Part shown: positions 8,661-19,730 of the stretch, in pieces
Numbering within the stretch: the stretch's first letter is position 1
How the letters are laid out: the number at the start of each line of letters is the position of its first letter
From: Roseateles koreensis
GTDB taxonomy: Bacteria; Pseudomonadota; Gammaproteobacteria; Burkholderiales; Burkholderiaceae_C
Assembly: GCF_028595305.1 (NCBI RefSeq)
Contig: NZ_JAQQXS010000005.1
Coordinates: forward strand, 124,001 to 188,000
Length of the DNA stretch: 64,000 nucleotides
Direction of reading: 5' to 3'
The notes under the pieces: generated by a model
What the model saw: the letters and a program-made list of their open reading frames with translations, nothing else
The model's database searches: none
Told to the model about the DNA's origin: nothing
Made by a program: the position numbers and the translations under genes

Positions 8661-9386
8661 ATGAATGATTCTTCCAACGAGACGCCCGATCTGAACTCGA
8701 TCCCGAGTGCTGAGGAGGCGTCCGCCGCTCCGGTAGTTCCCCCGTCAACAGCTGCTCCGGTGGCCGCCGACCTGTCTCCTGCCGAGTGTGCCGCCAAGTT
8801 GCGTGCCTTGTTTCCGGCCCTGTTTGGCGGGCGTGATTTCAAGCCGCTGAAGCTGCGCATCCAGGCGGACATCCAAGAGCGCGCCCCGGGCCTGTTCACG
8901 AAGGCGCAGCTCTCGGCGTTTCTGCGCCGCTTCACCGGTAACACCGGTTACCTGATTGCGCTGGGCCGGGCCACGCATCGCTTCGATCTAGATGGTCAGC
9001 AGGCCGGCGAGTTGAGCGAAGAACATCGTCTGGCTGCTCGCGAAGAGTTGGCACGCCGACGCGGTCTGCAGCAAGAGCGCATCGAGTTGGAACAAACCCA
9101 GGCCCGCAACCGCGCGGGGCTTTTGCATGATTTTGAGCGCACGACCCTGACCTTGAGCAATTTCTGCGTGCTCAAAGGCGTGACGGAAGCCGAGCTGCCC
9201 GGGCTGCTGGAGATTGCGCGTGCCGAGCGTGCCGCCCAGCCCGCGCAAGAGCCGCGAGACACGCAGCGGCCCCGTCAACCCCAGCAACCCCGCCGCCCGC
9301 AGCGGGCGGGAGGCGAGCGTGACGCTGACCCACGGCAGCGCGGGCCGCGTGGCCCACGTCCCAATGCCGGCCGCCCGGCACGGTAA
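8661..9386 (+). CDS. proQ: ProQ/FinO-family RNA chaperone
   Basis: 241 residues. The ProQ/FinO domain occupies about 30-130: AAKLRALFPALFGGRDFKPLKLRI, then LSAFLRRFTGNTGYLIALGRATHRFDLDG. ProQ proteins bind structured 3' ends of sRNAs and mRNAs. The N-terminal about 30 residues are acidic and low-complexity. The C-terminus (from about 195) is a disordered Arg/Pro/Gln/Gly-rich tail, in place of the Tudor-like C-terminal domain of E. coli ProQ, so RNA contacts outside the FinO domain may differ. metH part 1 starts 24 bases downstream. Confident for the family; the gene name follows domain content. Confidence 0.85.
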   Translation: MNDSSNETPDLNSIPSAEEASAAPVVPPSTAAPVAADLSPAECAAKLRALFPALFGGRDFKPLKLRIQADIQERAPGLFTKAQLSAFLRRFTGNTGYLIALGRATHRFDLDGQQAGELSEEHRLAAREELARRRGLQQERIELEQTQARNRAGLLHDFERTTLTLSNFCVLKGVTEAELPGLLEIARAERAAQPAQEPRDTQRPRQPQQPRRPQRAGGERDADPRQRGPRGPRPNAGRPAR

Positions 9387-9398
9387 ATCTGGCCTTCC

Positions 9399-9404
9399 TA
9401 CAAT
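9399..9404 (+). promoter_or_regulatory. Candidate -10 hexamer just before metH part 1
   Basis: TACAAT ends seven bases before the ATG at 9411, so a start of transcription at the usual distance would fall on the start codon itself. There is no Shine-Dalgarno sequence in the short gap. This would make a leaderless mRNA. A matching -35 hexamer is not evident. Confidence 0.4.
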
Positions 9405-9410
9405 GCTCGC

Positions 9411-10460
9411 ATGAACGCCATTCACTACACCCGCGGCGCAGCGCTGCCCGCCATCATGCAAAAGCGCATCGTCATACTTGATGGCGCGATGGGCACCATG
9501 GTGCAGCGCTACAAACTCACCGAGGCTGATTTTCGTGGTGAACGATTTGCTGCGCATGGCAAGGACCTCAAGGGAAATAACGATTTACTTCCCTTGACCA
9601 AGCCCGAGGTGGTTCGCGAGATTCACGAGCAGTATCTGGCGGCGGGCGCCGACATCATCGAAACCAATACCTTCGGCACTACCTCGGTGGCGCAGGAAGA
9701 CTATGGCCTGCAGGACTACGCCTACGAGATGAATGTGGCGGCGGCACGCCTGGCCCGAGAGGCCTGCGACAAATACAGCACGCTGGACAAACCGCGATTT
9801 GCGGCGGGTGCGCTCGGCCCGACGCCGCGCACGGCGTCGATCAGCCCGGATGTCAATGACCCCGGCGCGCGCAATGTCGATTTCGACACCTTGCGCGCAG
9901 CCTACTACGAGCAGGGCAAAGCCTTGCTCGATGGCGGCGTCGACCTGTTCCTGGTGGAGACGATTTTCGACACCTTGAACGCCAAGGCCGCCATTTTTGC
10001 GCTCGATGAATTGATGGAAGACACCGGCGAGCGCCTGCCGGTGATCATTTCTGGCACGGTGACCGATGCTTCGGGTCGTATTCTTTCCGGACAGACGGTC
10101 ACCGCGTTTTGGCATTCGGTGCGTCACGCCAAGCCTTTGGCCATTGGCTTGAATTGCGCCTTGGGGGCGACGTTGATGCGCCCCTATATCGAAGAATTGG
10201 CGAAGGCGGCGGGCGCCACGGCGATCAGTTGCTATCCCAACGCAGGCTTGCCCAATCCGATGAGCGATACCGGCTTCGACGAGACGCCCGATGTCACCGG
10301 GCGCTTGATGGAAGACTTCGCCAAGAGTGGATTTTTGAACATCGTTGGTGGCTGCTGTGGCACCACGCCTGCGCACATTGCCGCCATTGCGCAGCAGGTC
10401 TCGGCCTACAAGCCGCGGGTTTGCGGCGACAAGTTCTTCAGCAATCTGGTGAGCGCCTGA
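9411..10460 (+). CDS. metH: Methionine synthase, N-terminal homocysteine S-methyltransferase half
   Basis: 349 residues covering only the zinc-dependent homocysteine-binding module of cobalamin-dependent methionine synthase. It starts with [13 protein letters not shown] and carries the three zinc cysteines: C249 in GLNCALGA and C315/C316 in [11 protein letters not shown]. The full E. coli enzyme is about 1,230 residues; here the remaining domains are a separate protein at 14399-17131, so the two must assemble in trans. Two-piece MetH is known in Burkholderiales, but here three other genes lie between. The last 23 bases overlap the convergent Crp/Fnr gene. The gene itself is intact, not a pseudogene. 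Confidence 0.93.
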   Translation: MNAIHYTRGAALPAIMQKRIVILDGAMGTMVQRYKLTEADFRGERFAAHGKDLKGNNDLLPLTKPEVVREIHEQYLAAGADIIETNTFGTTSVAQEDYGLQDYAYEMNVAAARLAREACDKYSTLDKPRFAAGALGPTPRTASISPDVNDPGARNVDFDTLRAAYYEQGKALLDGGVDLFLVETIFDTLNAKAAIFALDELMEDTGERLPVIISGTVTDASGRILSGQTVTAFWHSVRHAKPLAIGLNCALGATLMRPYIEELAKAAGATAISCYPNAGLPNPMSDTGFDETPDVTGRLMEDFAKSGFLNIVGGCCGTTPAHIAAIAQQVSAYKPRVCGDKFFSNLVSA

Positions 10461-11286
10461 AGTCGGGCGGCGACAACGCGGGGCTCATGTCCACCTTGTC
10501 GCTGGCGAATTCGATCAACTTGTCCAGGTCAAGAATCACGATGCAGCCATAGCGCAGCGCAATCAACCGAGCCTCTTTGAGTTTGCGAAGGGCGAAGTTG
10601 ATGCGTTGCCGGCTGGAGCCCAGGATGTCTGCAAAATCGTCTTGCGAAACTTTCTGCTCGATGACCAAGGTGCCTGATCGGGGAATGCCATAACGCTTGG
10701 CCCACAGGACCAGGGTGCTGGCCAGGCGGATGTCGATGGCCTGCCCGGTATCGCGGTTGAGCTTGGCGTAGGCCATGCGCATTCGGTAGGCCAATTGCAA
10801 TTCGATGGCACGGCCGATGCCTGGGTCTCGCAAGCGCTCTTGGCGCACATGCGCCCCTGGAATCAGCAGAACCTGGGTGCCCGGCGACCGCGCGCAAGTG
10901 TCATAGGGATAGAGCGAGCCGTCGACCATCGGCACGTAGCCGACCGTGTCCCCCGCCATCTGTACCCCCAGCAGATAGCGTTGCCCGTCCATGCGCATCT
11001 GGCTGAAATTTAACGCGCCGTCGACGATGACGGCAAGCATGTCAAAGGGCTCGCCGTTGTGGATCAGATGCTCGTCTTTGGCCAGCACCTTCAAGTGCCC
11101 GCCGCCCACCAGCCGCTCGAGGGTTGCAGCAGAACAAGCGCTGAAGCCCAGGGTTTGGGCCAGATAACGGTGCGCTAATTGACGGGCTTGTTGACTTGCG
11201 CAGGTGCGAGGTTGTAGCGCCCGGTTTGTATGTTGCGGACGTTGTGTGCATTGGGAGGCGGCGTCGACCTTGAAATCAACAAGCAT
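10438..11286 (-). CDS. Crp/Fnr family transcriptional regulator
   Basis: 282 residues from ATG 11286; the frame is open upstream but that part does not look coding. An N-terminal cyclic-nucleotide-binding-like beta roll ([33 protein letters not shown]...) is followed by a dimerisation helix and a C-terminal winged helix with [30 protein letters not shown], the Crp-type HTH. The four-cysteine pattern expected for an oxygen-sensing Fnr is not seen, so the effector is unknown. It overlaps the 3' end of metH part 1 by 23 bases tail to tail, and stands divergently from the PEP-CTERM gene, whose promoter region it may control. Confidence 0.8.
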   Translation of the reverse strand: MLVDFKVDAASQCTQRPQHTNRALQPRTCASQQARQLAHRYLAQTLGFSACSAATLERLVGGGHLKVLAKDEHLIHNGEPFDMLAVIVDGALNFSQMRMDGQRYLLGVQMAGDTVGYVPMVDGSLYPYDTCARSPGTQVLLIPGAHVRQERLRDPGIGRAIELQLAYRMRMAYAKLNRDTGQAIDIRLASTLVLWAKRYGIPRSGTLVIEQKVSQDDFADILGSSRQRINFALRKLKEARLIALRYGCIVILDLDKLIEFASDKVDMSPALSPPDFRRSPDC

Positions 11287-11455
11287 GGCATTGAACCCGG
11301 GCAGTATCAGTGGTTCAGTTTTGCCGAAATTCAACCGGCTAACCGGGGCGGGTTGTAGCCAACTGGAGCGACAAGGCACAGTTCGAAAAGTCGGAACGAC
11401 TGGACGATTTTTGAGCCTATGGCAATGGAAATGCGCCCCTGGGGCGCACCCTGTT

Positions 11456-11478
11456 CTGTCCAATTTTTGACAGATTGG
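11456..11478. repeat. Two interleaved inverted repeats
   Basis: CTGTC (11456-11460) pairs with GACAG (11469-11473) and CCAAT (11460-11464) pairs with ATTGG (11474-11478). The arms alternate in the order a-b-a'-b', the arrangement of an H-type pseudoknot in RNA or of two overlapping protein-binding palindromes in DNA. It is in the intergenic region between the Crp/Fnr gene and the PEP-CTERM gene. Confidence 0.45.
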
Positions 11479-11496
11479 CGGAGAGACTGACTCGAA
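11476..11496 (-). other. tRNA-Ser-like 3' end fragment
   Basis: Read on the minus strand this 21-base piece is a TTCGAGT T-loop followed by a sequence ending CTCTCCGCCA, which is how betaproteobacterial tRNA-Ser genes end. Four of five T-stem pairs can form with the bases before the loop. The segment after the loop is two bases too short, and no matching acceptor strand, D arm or anticodon arm is found upstream. It is a fragment or a chance match, not a working tRNA gene. Confidence 0.3.
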
Positions 11497-11571
11497 CAAT
11501 GGACTCCTCCAACCTCGGACCCGTCATTTCAGGCGGACCTTCGGAGGTTTCAATCATTCAGAGGAATCTTC

Positions 11572-12723
11572 ATGCATATGTCAAAGATTGCCATCGCGGC
11601 ATCGGTCTTCTGCGCCGCAGTCCCTTCCGCGCATGCCGATGCTCCGCAATACACCTTCGTGGATCTGGGCGTGATGTCCGCCGGTGACAGCTCGCAGGCT
11701 ACGGCGATTTCGGCCAACGGCCAAACCATTGTTGGGCGCAATCTGGGCAGCACCAGCTTTACGCCGGTCATGTGGTCGAGCGGGGGCGCGATCATCGGCA
11801 TGAGCAGCCCCTATGTCTATTCAAACGCCTTGGCCGTGAATGACAGCGGGGTATCGGTAGGTGTTGGACAGAACAACCTGCGCTATGGCCAGACCCCGAT
11901 GACGTGGAGCAGCAGTGGCGTGGGCACGGCACTCGCCCTGCCGAGCGACTACTTGACGGGGCAAGCCAATGGCATCAACAACAACGGCATCATCGTTGGC
12001 AGCGTCGGGTCAAGCAGCAGTCAACGGGCTGCCATGTGGAACAACGGTGTCCCGTCCATCATTTCCGCGACCGCTGCGGATGGAAGCTTCATGACCGTGG
12101 CCAAGGGCATCAACGCCAGCGGACTGATCGTTGGTCAAGGTGTGAACCCGAACAATGCCGCCCTGAGCGTGGGCCTAGTCTATGACACTGTGAGCGGGAA
12201 GATGACCGAATTGGCACCGCTTTCCGGCATGAACGGCACGGCGCCCTATGCCATCAACAGCAGCGGAGCGATTGCAGGCTGTAGCAATGTCAATGGGGGC
12301 GGCTGCACGCCGGTGGTCTGGTCTTCAAACGGCACGCTCACCCAAATGGCATTGCCGGCTTTGGCCTCAAGTGGCTATGGTGTGGCCATCAATGCTTCTG
12401 GCCAGGTGCTGGGCAGCGGGGGCGGGGCCTACTCTGTACCCTTTTTGTTTGATGGCACAGCGACCTACAGCATTGCCAGTCTCGTGCCGGCTTCGGTGAT
12501 CGCCGAGGGTTGGGACTTTTCCAACAACACCGCGACCTCCGCCACCGGGATCAGTGACCAGGGTGTGATCGTGGGTACGGCGAATTCGCCGGGAGGCACT
12601 GCGCATGCCTATGAGTTGATCCCGACTGCCGCCGTGCCAGAGCCTGGCACCTTGGCAATGATGGTGGCCGGTTGTCTGATGATCTCCGGGCTTTCGCGCC
12701 GCCGCATGAAGCGGGACCGCTGA
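11572..12723 (+). CDS. HAF-repeat extracellular protein with PEP-CTERM sorting signal
   Basis: 383 residues. A signal peptide (IAIAASVFCAAVPSAHA) is followed by repeated units of about 45-55 residues of the form A-x-x-I/V-N-x-x-G-x-x-V/I-G, with W(S/N)xxG segments between (ATAISANGQTIVG, NGINNNGIIVG, KGINASGLIVG, YGVAINASGQVLG, TGISDQGVIVG). This is the HAF-type extracellular repeat. The C-terminus VPEPGTLAMMVAGCLMISGL then SRRRMKR is a classic PEP-CTERM signal, processed by an exosortase/archaeosortase-type enzyme; none is in the window. AGAGGAA lies six bases before the ATG. It is richer in Ser, Asn and Thr than its neighbours. Probably surface-attached or exopolysaccharide-associated. Confidence 0.85.
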   Translation: MHMSKIAIAASVFCAAVPSAHADAPQYTFVDLGVMSAGDSSQATAISANGQTIVGRNLGSTSFTPVMWSSGGAIIGMSSPYVYSNALAVNDSGVSVGVGQNNLRYGQTPMTWSSSGVGTALALPSDYLTGQANGINNNGIIVGSVGSSSSQRAAMWNNGVPSIISATAADGSFMTVAKGINASGLIVGQGVNPNNAALSVGLVYDTVSGKMTELAPLSGMNGTAPYAINSSGAIAGCSNVNGGGCTPVVWSSNGTLTQMALPALASSGYGVAINASGQVLGSGGGAYSVPFLFDGTATYSIASLVPASVIAEGWDFSNNTATSATGISDQGVIVGTANSPGGTAHAYELIPTAAVPEPGTLAMMVAGCLMISGLSRRRMKRDR

Positions 12724-12946
12724 ACAGCGGTCAGCGTAGACGGAATGCGCGCGCCTTTATTCAGCGGGCGACCCTTCAGTGCAGCGTGTCAAGAAGGCTG
12801 GCACCGCCGCAACCCGAGCGCCTGAGTTGCCCCTTCGAGTCGAACCCTCTTGTTGGGAGCTGAGGCCTTGGGCTGCGTTGATGATCTCAACGCGGTCGAG
12901 CAAGCGCCTGTTCGGGTGGTTGGCGGCGGTGCATCGCGCGCAGCGC

Positions 12947-14143
12947 TCACAATTTCAGCAACCGCTCCATATTCACTAGCAATTTCAGTTCATGCGGGGC
13001 GAGGCTGCCGGCGACGGCCTGGGTGGTCAGCCGTGTGTCCCGCGGTACTGGCTCACTCAACGGATTGCCACTCTTGCCCAGCAGCGCAGCCACCATGGGC
13101 TCCGTCGCGCTGTGACCACGCTTGAACACCATGCCAACTTCTCCATTGGCCAGGCGAACCAGGCTCCCCGGCGGGTACAAGCCCAGCGTTTTGATGAGGG
13201 TGGCACCCGCTTCATCGGGTTGACGCAACTCATCCAGATAGACCGACCGGCTGGCGCTTGCGCCGGCCATGGCTTGGCGGGTGCGTCGCGGGCTGAGTCG
13301 TGCGGCATAGCTGTCGATGCGGCGCAGCAGGCGGGCCAGGTGCTCGGCCGGCGAGCGGCCCGCCAAAGGGCCCGGCCCCACTTCGTGGTGGAGGCGCACC
13401 GTATGCAGCCAAAGTTCGGCGCTCACCCCCAGGCTTTCCAGCAGCGCCGCACTGCGATCGCCGTGGCCCATCAAGGTGCGCCGCTGGGCCTCGGTGGCTG
13501 CGTCTTGCTGGCTGGCCAAGCGGTCTTGTGCAATGGTGATGGCGATGTTCATGCTCAGCGCTGCTTGCGTCAGGGCCAGTCGATGGTCATCGGGCAATCC
13601 CAAATGGCGAGCACACAATTCAGCCAAGACCAGGCACAGCAGCGCGTGGCGGCTGCTATAGCGCGAGAAGTCCTGGCTGGACTCAAAGATCAGCAGCGTC
13701 AATGTTGAATCGGGTTGGCGCGCAAGCCGTGCAAGGGCGTCGTTATGCAGCTGCTGAAAGCGCGGGCGAAAGTCCTCCACCCGAGGCTCACGCAAGAGGC
13801 TGGCGGCATGTTCGTGAAAATCAGCCCAGGCGGCTTGCAGGCCCAACTCCGGGCGGGCGCTTTGGCGTTCGTTTTTGACGATGTCTGCCTCGGCCTTGAT
13901 GATGTCGCCCAGCGCGGCACCTTGGTGCATCAAGGTGTCCATCTTGTGGGCCAGGGCTTTTTGGTATTCCTTGGTTTCGTGGGCCTGGACCCACACGCCA
14001 CGGGCAATCACCTCCCGCATATGGGGGCTGTCATGCAGGACTTGGCCTTTGATGACCAGCAGCTTCCCTTCGGCGTCCCGAATGGAGTAGGGCAAGGGGT
14101 GACCAAAGCGCAGTGCAACAGCAGGAAACGGGATCAGGTCCAA
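12947..14143 (-). CDS. Degenerate HD-GYP-like protein
   Basis: 398 residues. The layout is that of HD-GYP cyclic-di-GMP phosphodiesterases found in Burkholderiales: an N-terminal about 140-residue region, then SSRHALLCLVLAELCARHLGL (about 163-183), GHGDRSAALLESLGV (about 226-240), VRLHHEVGPGPLAG (about 249-262), RRIDSYAARLSPRRTRQAM and GLYPPGSLVRLANGEVGMV near the end. The His-Asp pair that should occur at about 199-200 is replaced by Met-Asn (ALSMNIA), and the GYP motif reads GPG-PL. Only H227 and HHE252-254 remain, so catalysis is doubtful and a binding or regulatory role is more likely. It is transcribed away from metH part 2. Confidence 0.7.
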   Translation of the reverse strand: MDLIPFPAVALRFGHPLPYSIRDAEGKLLVIKGQVLHDSPHMREVIARGVWVQAHETKEYQKALAHKMDTLMHQGAALGDIIKAEADIVKNERQSARPELGLQAAWADFHEHAASLLREPRVEDFRPRFQQLHNDALARLARQPDSTLTLLIFESSQDFSRYSSRHALLCLVLAELCARHLGLPDDHRLALTQAALSMNIAITIAQDRLASQQDAATEAQRRTLMGHGDRSAALLESLGVSAELWLHTVRLHHEVGPGPLAGRSPAEHLARLLRRIDSYAARLSPRRTRQAMAGASASRSVYLDELRQPDEAGATLIKTLGLYPPGSLVRLANGEVGMVFKRGHSATEPMVAALLGKSGNPLSEPVPRDTRLTTQAVAGSLAPHELKLLVNMERLLKL

Positions 14144-14240
14144 ATCGGCATCGCTCTCTTTTTTGTAGATTGTCGTCTTGAAATCCGTTGAACTTGAGAA
14201 TTAGGACTCGAGCGCTCCGGCTGAGCGTAAAATCCAGCTC

Positions 14241-14343
14241 GGTTCAAGGAGCGTTGCGACAGGCCTTCAGGGGCGTGCCAGGCTTGAACAAGGGGTGCCA
14301 GCGGATGAGTCCGACTGCGTGCTCTCCTGCAACGGCGCTCACC
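14241..14343 (+). promoter_or_regulatory. S-adenosylhomocysteine (SAH) riboswitch upstream of metH part 2
   Basis: The sequence matches the known betaproteobacterial SAH aptamer. P1 is GTTCAAG (14242-14248) with CTTGAAC (14283-14289). It is followed directly by the conserved GAGCGTTGC (14249-14257), the conserved GCCAGG lies at 14277-14282, and AACGGCGCTC at 14331-14340 closes the structure: GAGCG (14249-14253) pairs with CGCTC (14336-14340) as the P4 helix. An extra hairpin (CGGA-TGAG-TCCG, 14302-14313) sits in the variable P3 position. SAH aptamers are ON switches that raise expression of SAH-recycling genes. Downstream, CCGCG/CGCGG (14360-14376) with five T's at 14385-14389 and GAGG before the ATG may form the expression platform. 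Confidence 0.85.
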
Positions 14344-14398
14344 GAATCCCTGTACTGGGCCGCGGTGAGTTCGCGGTCATCGAATTTTTGAGGCTGCC

Positions 14399-17131
<2,733 letters not shown>

Positions 17132-17271
17132 AGGCAGGACCGAGAAACCGATTCGAATCGTCAACGGGTATTCAACACGTGCTTACACCTTGGCGCGTGG
17201 GTTGAGGCACTGGCGCAATTTTGCGTGGCATGCTAGAAAACTATGGTTTTCCCTCACTTTCTTGTCAGATC

Positions 17272-17997
17272 ATGAACACCGCTTCTCAACGTTCTATCGG
17301 GATCGTCCTGCTGCTCGCCTTGTTGGCGGGCGTTTACGCCTTGGGCCGCTCGCAAAGCGGTGTGGAGGGCGGCCCCGCTCATGCCTCATCTGCAGCCTTG
17401 GTGTCGGAAGCGCCTGTCGCGGCTTCGACGCCCGCTACGGCTGCATCTACCGTGGCCGCTGTCGCGACCCCCGCGAGTGCTGTGTCGGCGAGTGCGCCGC
17501 CAGCGCCACTTGTGGGGGCTGCAAAAGCCTTGCCTTCCGTGGCGTCGGGCAGCAAGCAGGTCGCGCACCATGCGCCAGTGCCGGCACGTCAGCCCGAGTC
17601 GTCGATGGCGCCGCCTTTGGAATCTGAACCCCGGCCGGCGGCCAAGGAGGCGCCTGCTTTGTGTGCTGAATGCGCAACGGTGGCCGGCGTGCAGCAAGTC
17701 CAGCGTGAAGGTCAGGCGAGCGGTATCGGCGCCATTGGCGGCGCTGTGCTGGGCGGTTTGCTGGGCAACCAGATTGGCGGTGGCAACGGCAAGAAGCTGG
17801 CAACCGTGGGGGGCGCAGCGGCCGGGGGTTACTTCGGCAACGAGATGGAAAAGAAGCAGAAGGCGCGCCACGCGTGGGTGGTGCGCTTCAACCATGCCGA
17901 TGGCAGCAGTTCCAGCACCGAATACGACCATGACCCGCAACTGCGGGTTGGTGAGGTGGTTCGCTTGCGTGATGGCGAGGTGATTCGGCAGCCCTGA
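17272..17997 (+). CDS. Glycine-zipper 2TM domain protein
   Basis: 241 residues. One N-terminal hydrophobic helix (IGIVLLLALLAGVYALG) is followed by a long Ala/Ser/Pro-rich linker and then a glycine-zipper hairpin (GIGAIGGAVLGGLLGNQIGGGNGKKLATVGGAAAGGYFGNEMEKK, about 152-195) and a basic beta-rich tail (VVRFNHADGSSSSTEYDHDP...VVRLRDGEVIRQ). This is the SlyB/PcpY-like 2TM domain seen in outer-membrane lipoproteins, but the lipobox is missing and the first helix looks like an inner-membrane anchor. Its biochemical role is unknown; a part in envelope integrity is an inference from family. It follows metH part 2 by 140 bases. Confidence 0.75.
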   Translation: MNTASQRSIGIVLLLALLAGVYALGRSQSGVEGGPAHASSAALVSEAPVAASTPATAASTVAAVATPASAVSASAPPAPLVGAAKALPSVASGSKQVAHHAPVPARQPESSMAPPLESEPRPAAKEAPALCAECATVAGVQQVQREGQASGIGAIGGAVLGGLLGNQIGGGNGKKLATVGGAAAGGYFGNEMEKKQKARHAWVVRFNHADGSSSSTEYDHDPQLRVGEVVRLRDGEVIRQP

Positions 17998-18018
17998 AGC
18001 GACTGGAGCGGTTGATCC

Positions 18019-18047
18019 GGGGGAGGCGGCTGAGGAGGCGCCCCCTT
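18019..18047. terminator. Candidate bidirectional terminator between convergent genes
   Basis: Five G's (18019-18023) and five C's (18041-18045) with GC-rich intervening sequence are followed on the plus strand by TTTCTT. The inner pairing is imperfect. It lies between the convergent glycine-zipper gene and comM. Confidence 0.35.
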
Positions 18048-18049
18048 TC

Positions 18050-19561
18050 TTAAGCGCGATACAGCCCGCGCCGCATCTGCACGGCCTCGGCGATATGCCG
18101 CTGGTGGATGTCGGGGCTGGCTTCCAGATCGGCGATGGAGCGCGCCACCCGCAGCACGCGGTGATAGCTGCGCGCCGACCAACCCAGGCGTTCGGTCACT
18201 TTTTGCAAAAACGCCAGCCCTTTGGCGTCTGGCTGTGCATGCTGTTCCAGCAGGGCGCCTGTGAGGCGGGTGTTGCTGCAGCCTTGTCGATCGACCGCCC
18301 GTTGCCGGGCATCGGCAACGCGTTGAGCCACCACGGCGCTGCTGTCGCCGCAGGCCAGGGCGGCCAACTCGGCGGGCGGCACCGCCGGTACCTCGATGGA
18401 GAGGTCGATCCGATCCAGAAACGGGCCGCTGAGTCGCGCCTGGTAGCGCGTGATCTGTTCCGGGCTGCAGCGGCAGGTATGCAGCGGGTTGCCCAAGTGT
18501 CCGCAGGGGCAGGGGTTCATCGCCGCCACCAGTTGAAAGCGTGCCGGAAATTCAGACTGCCGCGCCGCCCGCGAGATCAGAATGCGGCCCGTCTCCAGGG
18601 GCTCGCGCAGCGCTTCCAGGGCGGTTCGATTGAATTCTGGCAATTCATCCAGGAAGAGCACGCCATGCAAGGCCAGTGAAATCTCGCCCGGCCGGGGCGA
18701 GCTGCCGCCACCGACCAGGGCGATGGCGGACGCCGTATGGTGAGGGCTTCGCATGACGCGCTGCGCCCAGGCCTGGGTTTGGAATTGCCCGCAAAGGCTC
18801 AGCACCGCGGCCGACTCCAGGGCTTGTTCATTGGTCATGGGGGGCAGCAAGGCTGCCAAGCGTTGCGCCAACATGGACTTTCCGGTGCCTGGTGGCCCTA
18901 CCAACAACAGTGAGTGCTCGCCAACTGCAGAAATTTCAAGCGCACGCTTGGCGCCAGCCTGGCCTTTGACATCGCGCAGATCGGGGCCCGCTGGCGCCAC
19001 TTGGCGCGGCAATGCTTGTGCACGGGGGAGCGGCTGTTCGCTGCCTGTCTGTAAGGCGGCCACCACGTCGAGCAGATGCCGGGCCTCCAGCACCTGCACA
19101 TCGTCCACCAGCGCCGCTTCCGCCGCGCTGTCTTGCGGCAGGATCAGGCTGCGCTGTTGATGCTCCCGGCGCAGGGCGAGGCTCATGGCCAGTGCGCCGC
19201 GGATGGGGCGCAGTTCGCCGCCCAGGGAGAGTTCTCCTGCGCATTCAAAGTTGGCCAGTTGGCTGGCGTCGATTTGACCGTTGGCGGCCAGCAAGCCCAG
19301 CGCAATGGGCAGGTCGAAGCGCCCGCCTTCCTTGGGCAACTCGGCCGGCGCCAAGTTCACCGTGATTCTTTTGTTGTGGGGGAATGAGAGCCCGCTGTTG
19401 AGCAAGGCTGCGCGCACCCGCTCGCGAGACTCCTTGACCTCGGTCTCGGCCAAGCCGACCAGGGTGAAGCTGGGCAACCCGTTGGCCAGATGTACCTCCA
19501 CGCTAACGGCGGCTGCGTTCATGCCGTCCAGGGAGCGGCTGTGGACAAGGGCGAGCGACAT
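18050..19561 (-). CDS. comM: ComM/YifB family Mg-chelatase-like AAA+ ATPase
   Basis: 503 residues, usual family length. The N-terminal LonC-like domain (SLALVHSRSLDGMNAAAVSVEVH..., GLAETEVKESRERVRAALLNSG) is followed by an AAA+ module with Walker A GPPGTGKS at 222-229 and a later LFLDELPEF Walker B, then MNPCPCGHLG with the zinc-like cysteines (CPCGH...CRC). The C-terminus carries GWSARSYHRVLRVARSIADL. ComM is a hexameric branch-migration helicase that helps integrate DNA during natural transformation; the link to competence in this organism is not shown. It is divergent from the porin-glnK-amtB cluster; the NtrC site lies 32 bases from its start codon. Confidence 0.92.
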   Translation of the reverse strand: MSLALVHSRSLDGMNAAAVSVEVHLANGLPSFTLVGLAETEVKESRERVRAALLNSGLSFPHNKRITVNLAPAELPKEGGRFDLPIALGLLAANGQIDASQLANFECAGELSLGGELRPIRGALAMSLALRREHQQRSLILPQDSAAEAALVDDVQVLEARHLLDVVAALQTGSEQPLPRAQALPRQVAPAGPDLRDVKGQAGAKRALEISAVGEHSLLLVGPPGTGKSMLAQRLAALLPPMTNEQALESAAVLSLCGQFQTQAWAQRVMRSPHHTASAIALVGGGSSPRPGEISLALHGVLFLDELPEFNRTALEALREPLETGRILISRAARQSEFPARFQLVAAMNPCPCGHLGNPLHTCRCSPEQITRYQARLSGPFLDRIDLSIEVPAVPPAELAALACGDSSAVVAQRVADARQRAVDRQGCSNTRLTGALLEQHAQPDAKGLAFLQKVTERLGWSARSYHRVLRVARSIADLEASPDIHQRHIAEAVQMRRGLYRA

Positions 19562-19592
19562 GCATTTTCCTTAATTTGGGGCAAATCCGTAA

Positions 19593-19608
19593 TGCACGAA
19601 ATTGGTGC
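19593..19608 (+). promoter_or_regulatory. NtrC binding site
   Basis: TGCACGAAATTGGTGC fits the enhancer pattern GCAC-N6-GGTGC of NtrC sites such as those before E. coli glnA. It is about 125 bases upstream of the sigma-54 promoter of the porin-glnK-amtB cluster, the usual enhancer distance, and also close to the comM start on the other strand. Confidence 0.7.
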
Positions 19609-19730
19609 GCAACCCAAATGAGTGCGTATTGGGTGCTGCATACCCCGCCGTGGTGCGCTTGTTAGGGCACGGTGCAAGGGTTGGCCCTTGCAAACGGTAA
19701 CAAAGCGCGAAAGTTCGCGACTTGAAAAAG

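Noticed and set aside
11476-11496. A serine tRNA gene
   Set aside because: Only the T-loop and 3' end are present; D arm, anticodon arm and acceptor 5' strand are missing, so it was kept only as a fragment.
12724-12946. Remains of a gene between the PEP-CTERM gene and the HD-GYP-like gene
   Set aside because: Short open pieces exist on the minus strand but are interrupted and without family similarity I can name.
14304-14391. A short leader peptide reading frame before metH part 2
   Set aside because: It runs through the riboswitch and has no ribosome site; the SAH aptamer explains the sequence better.
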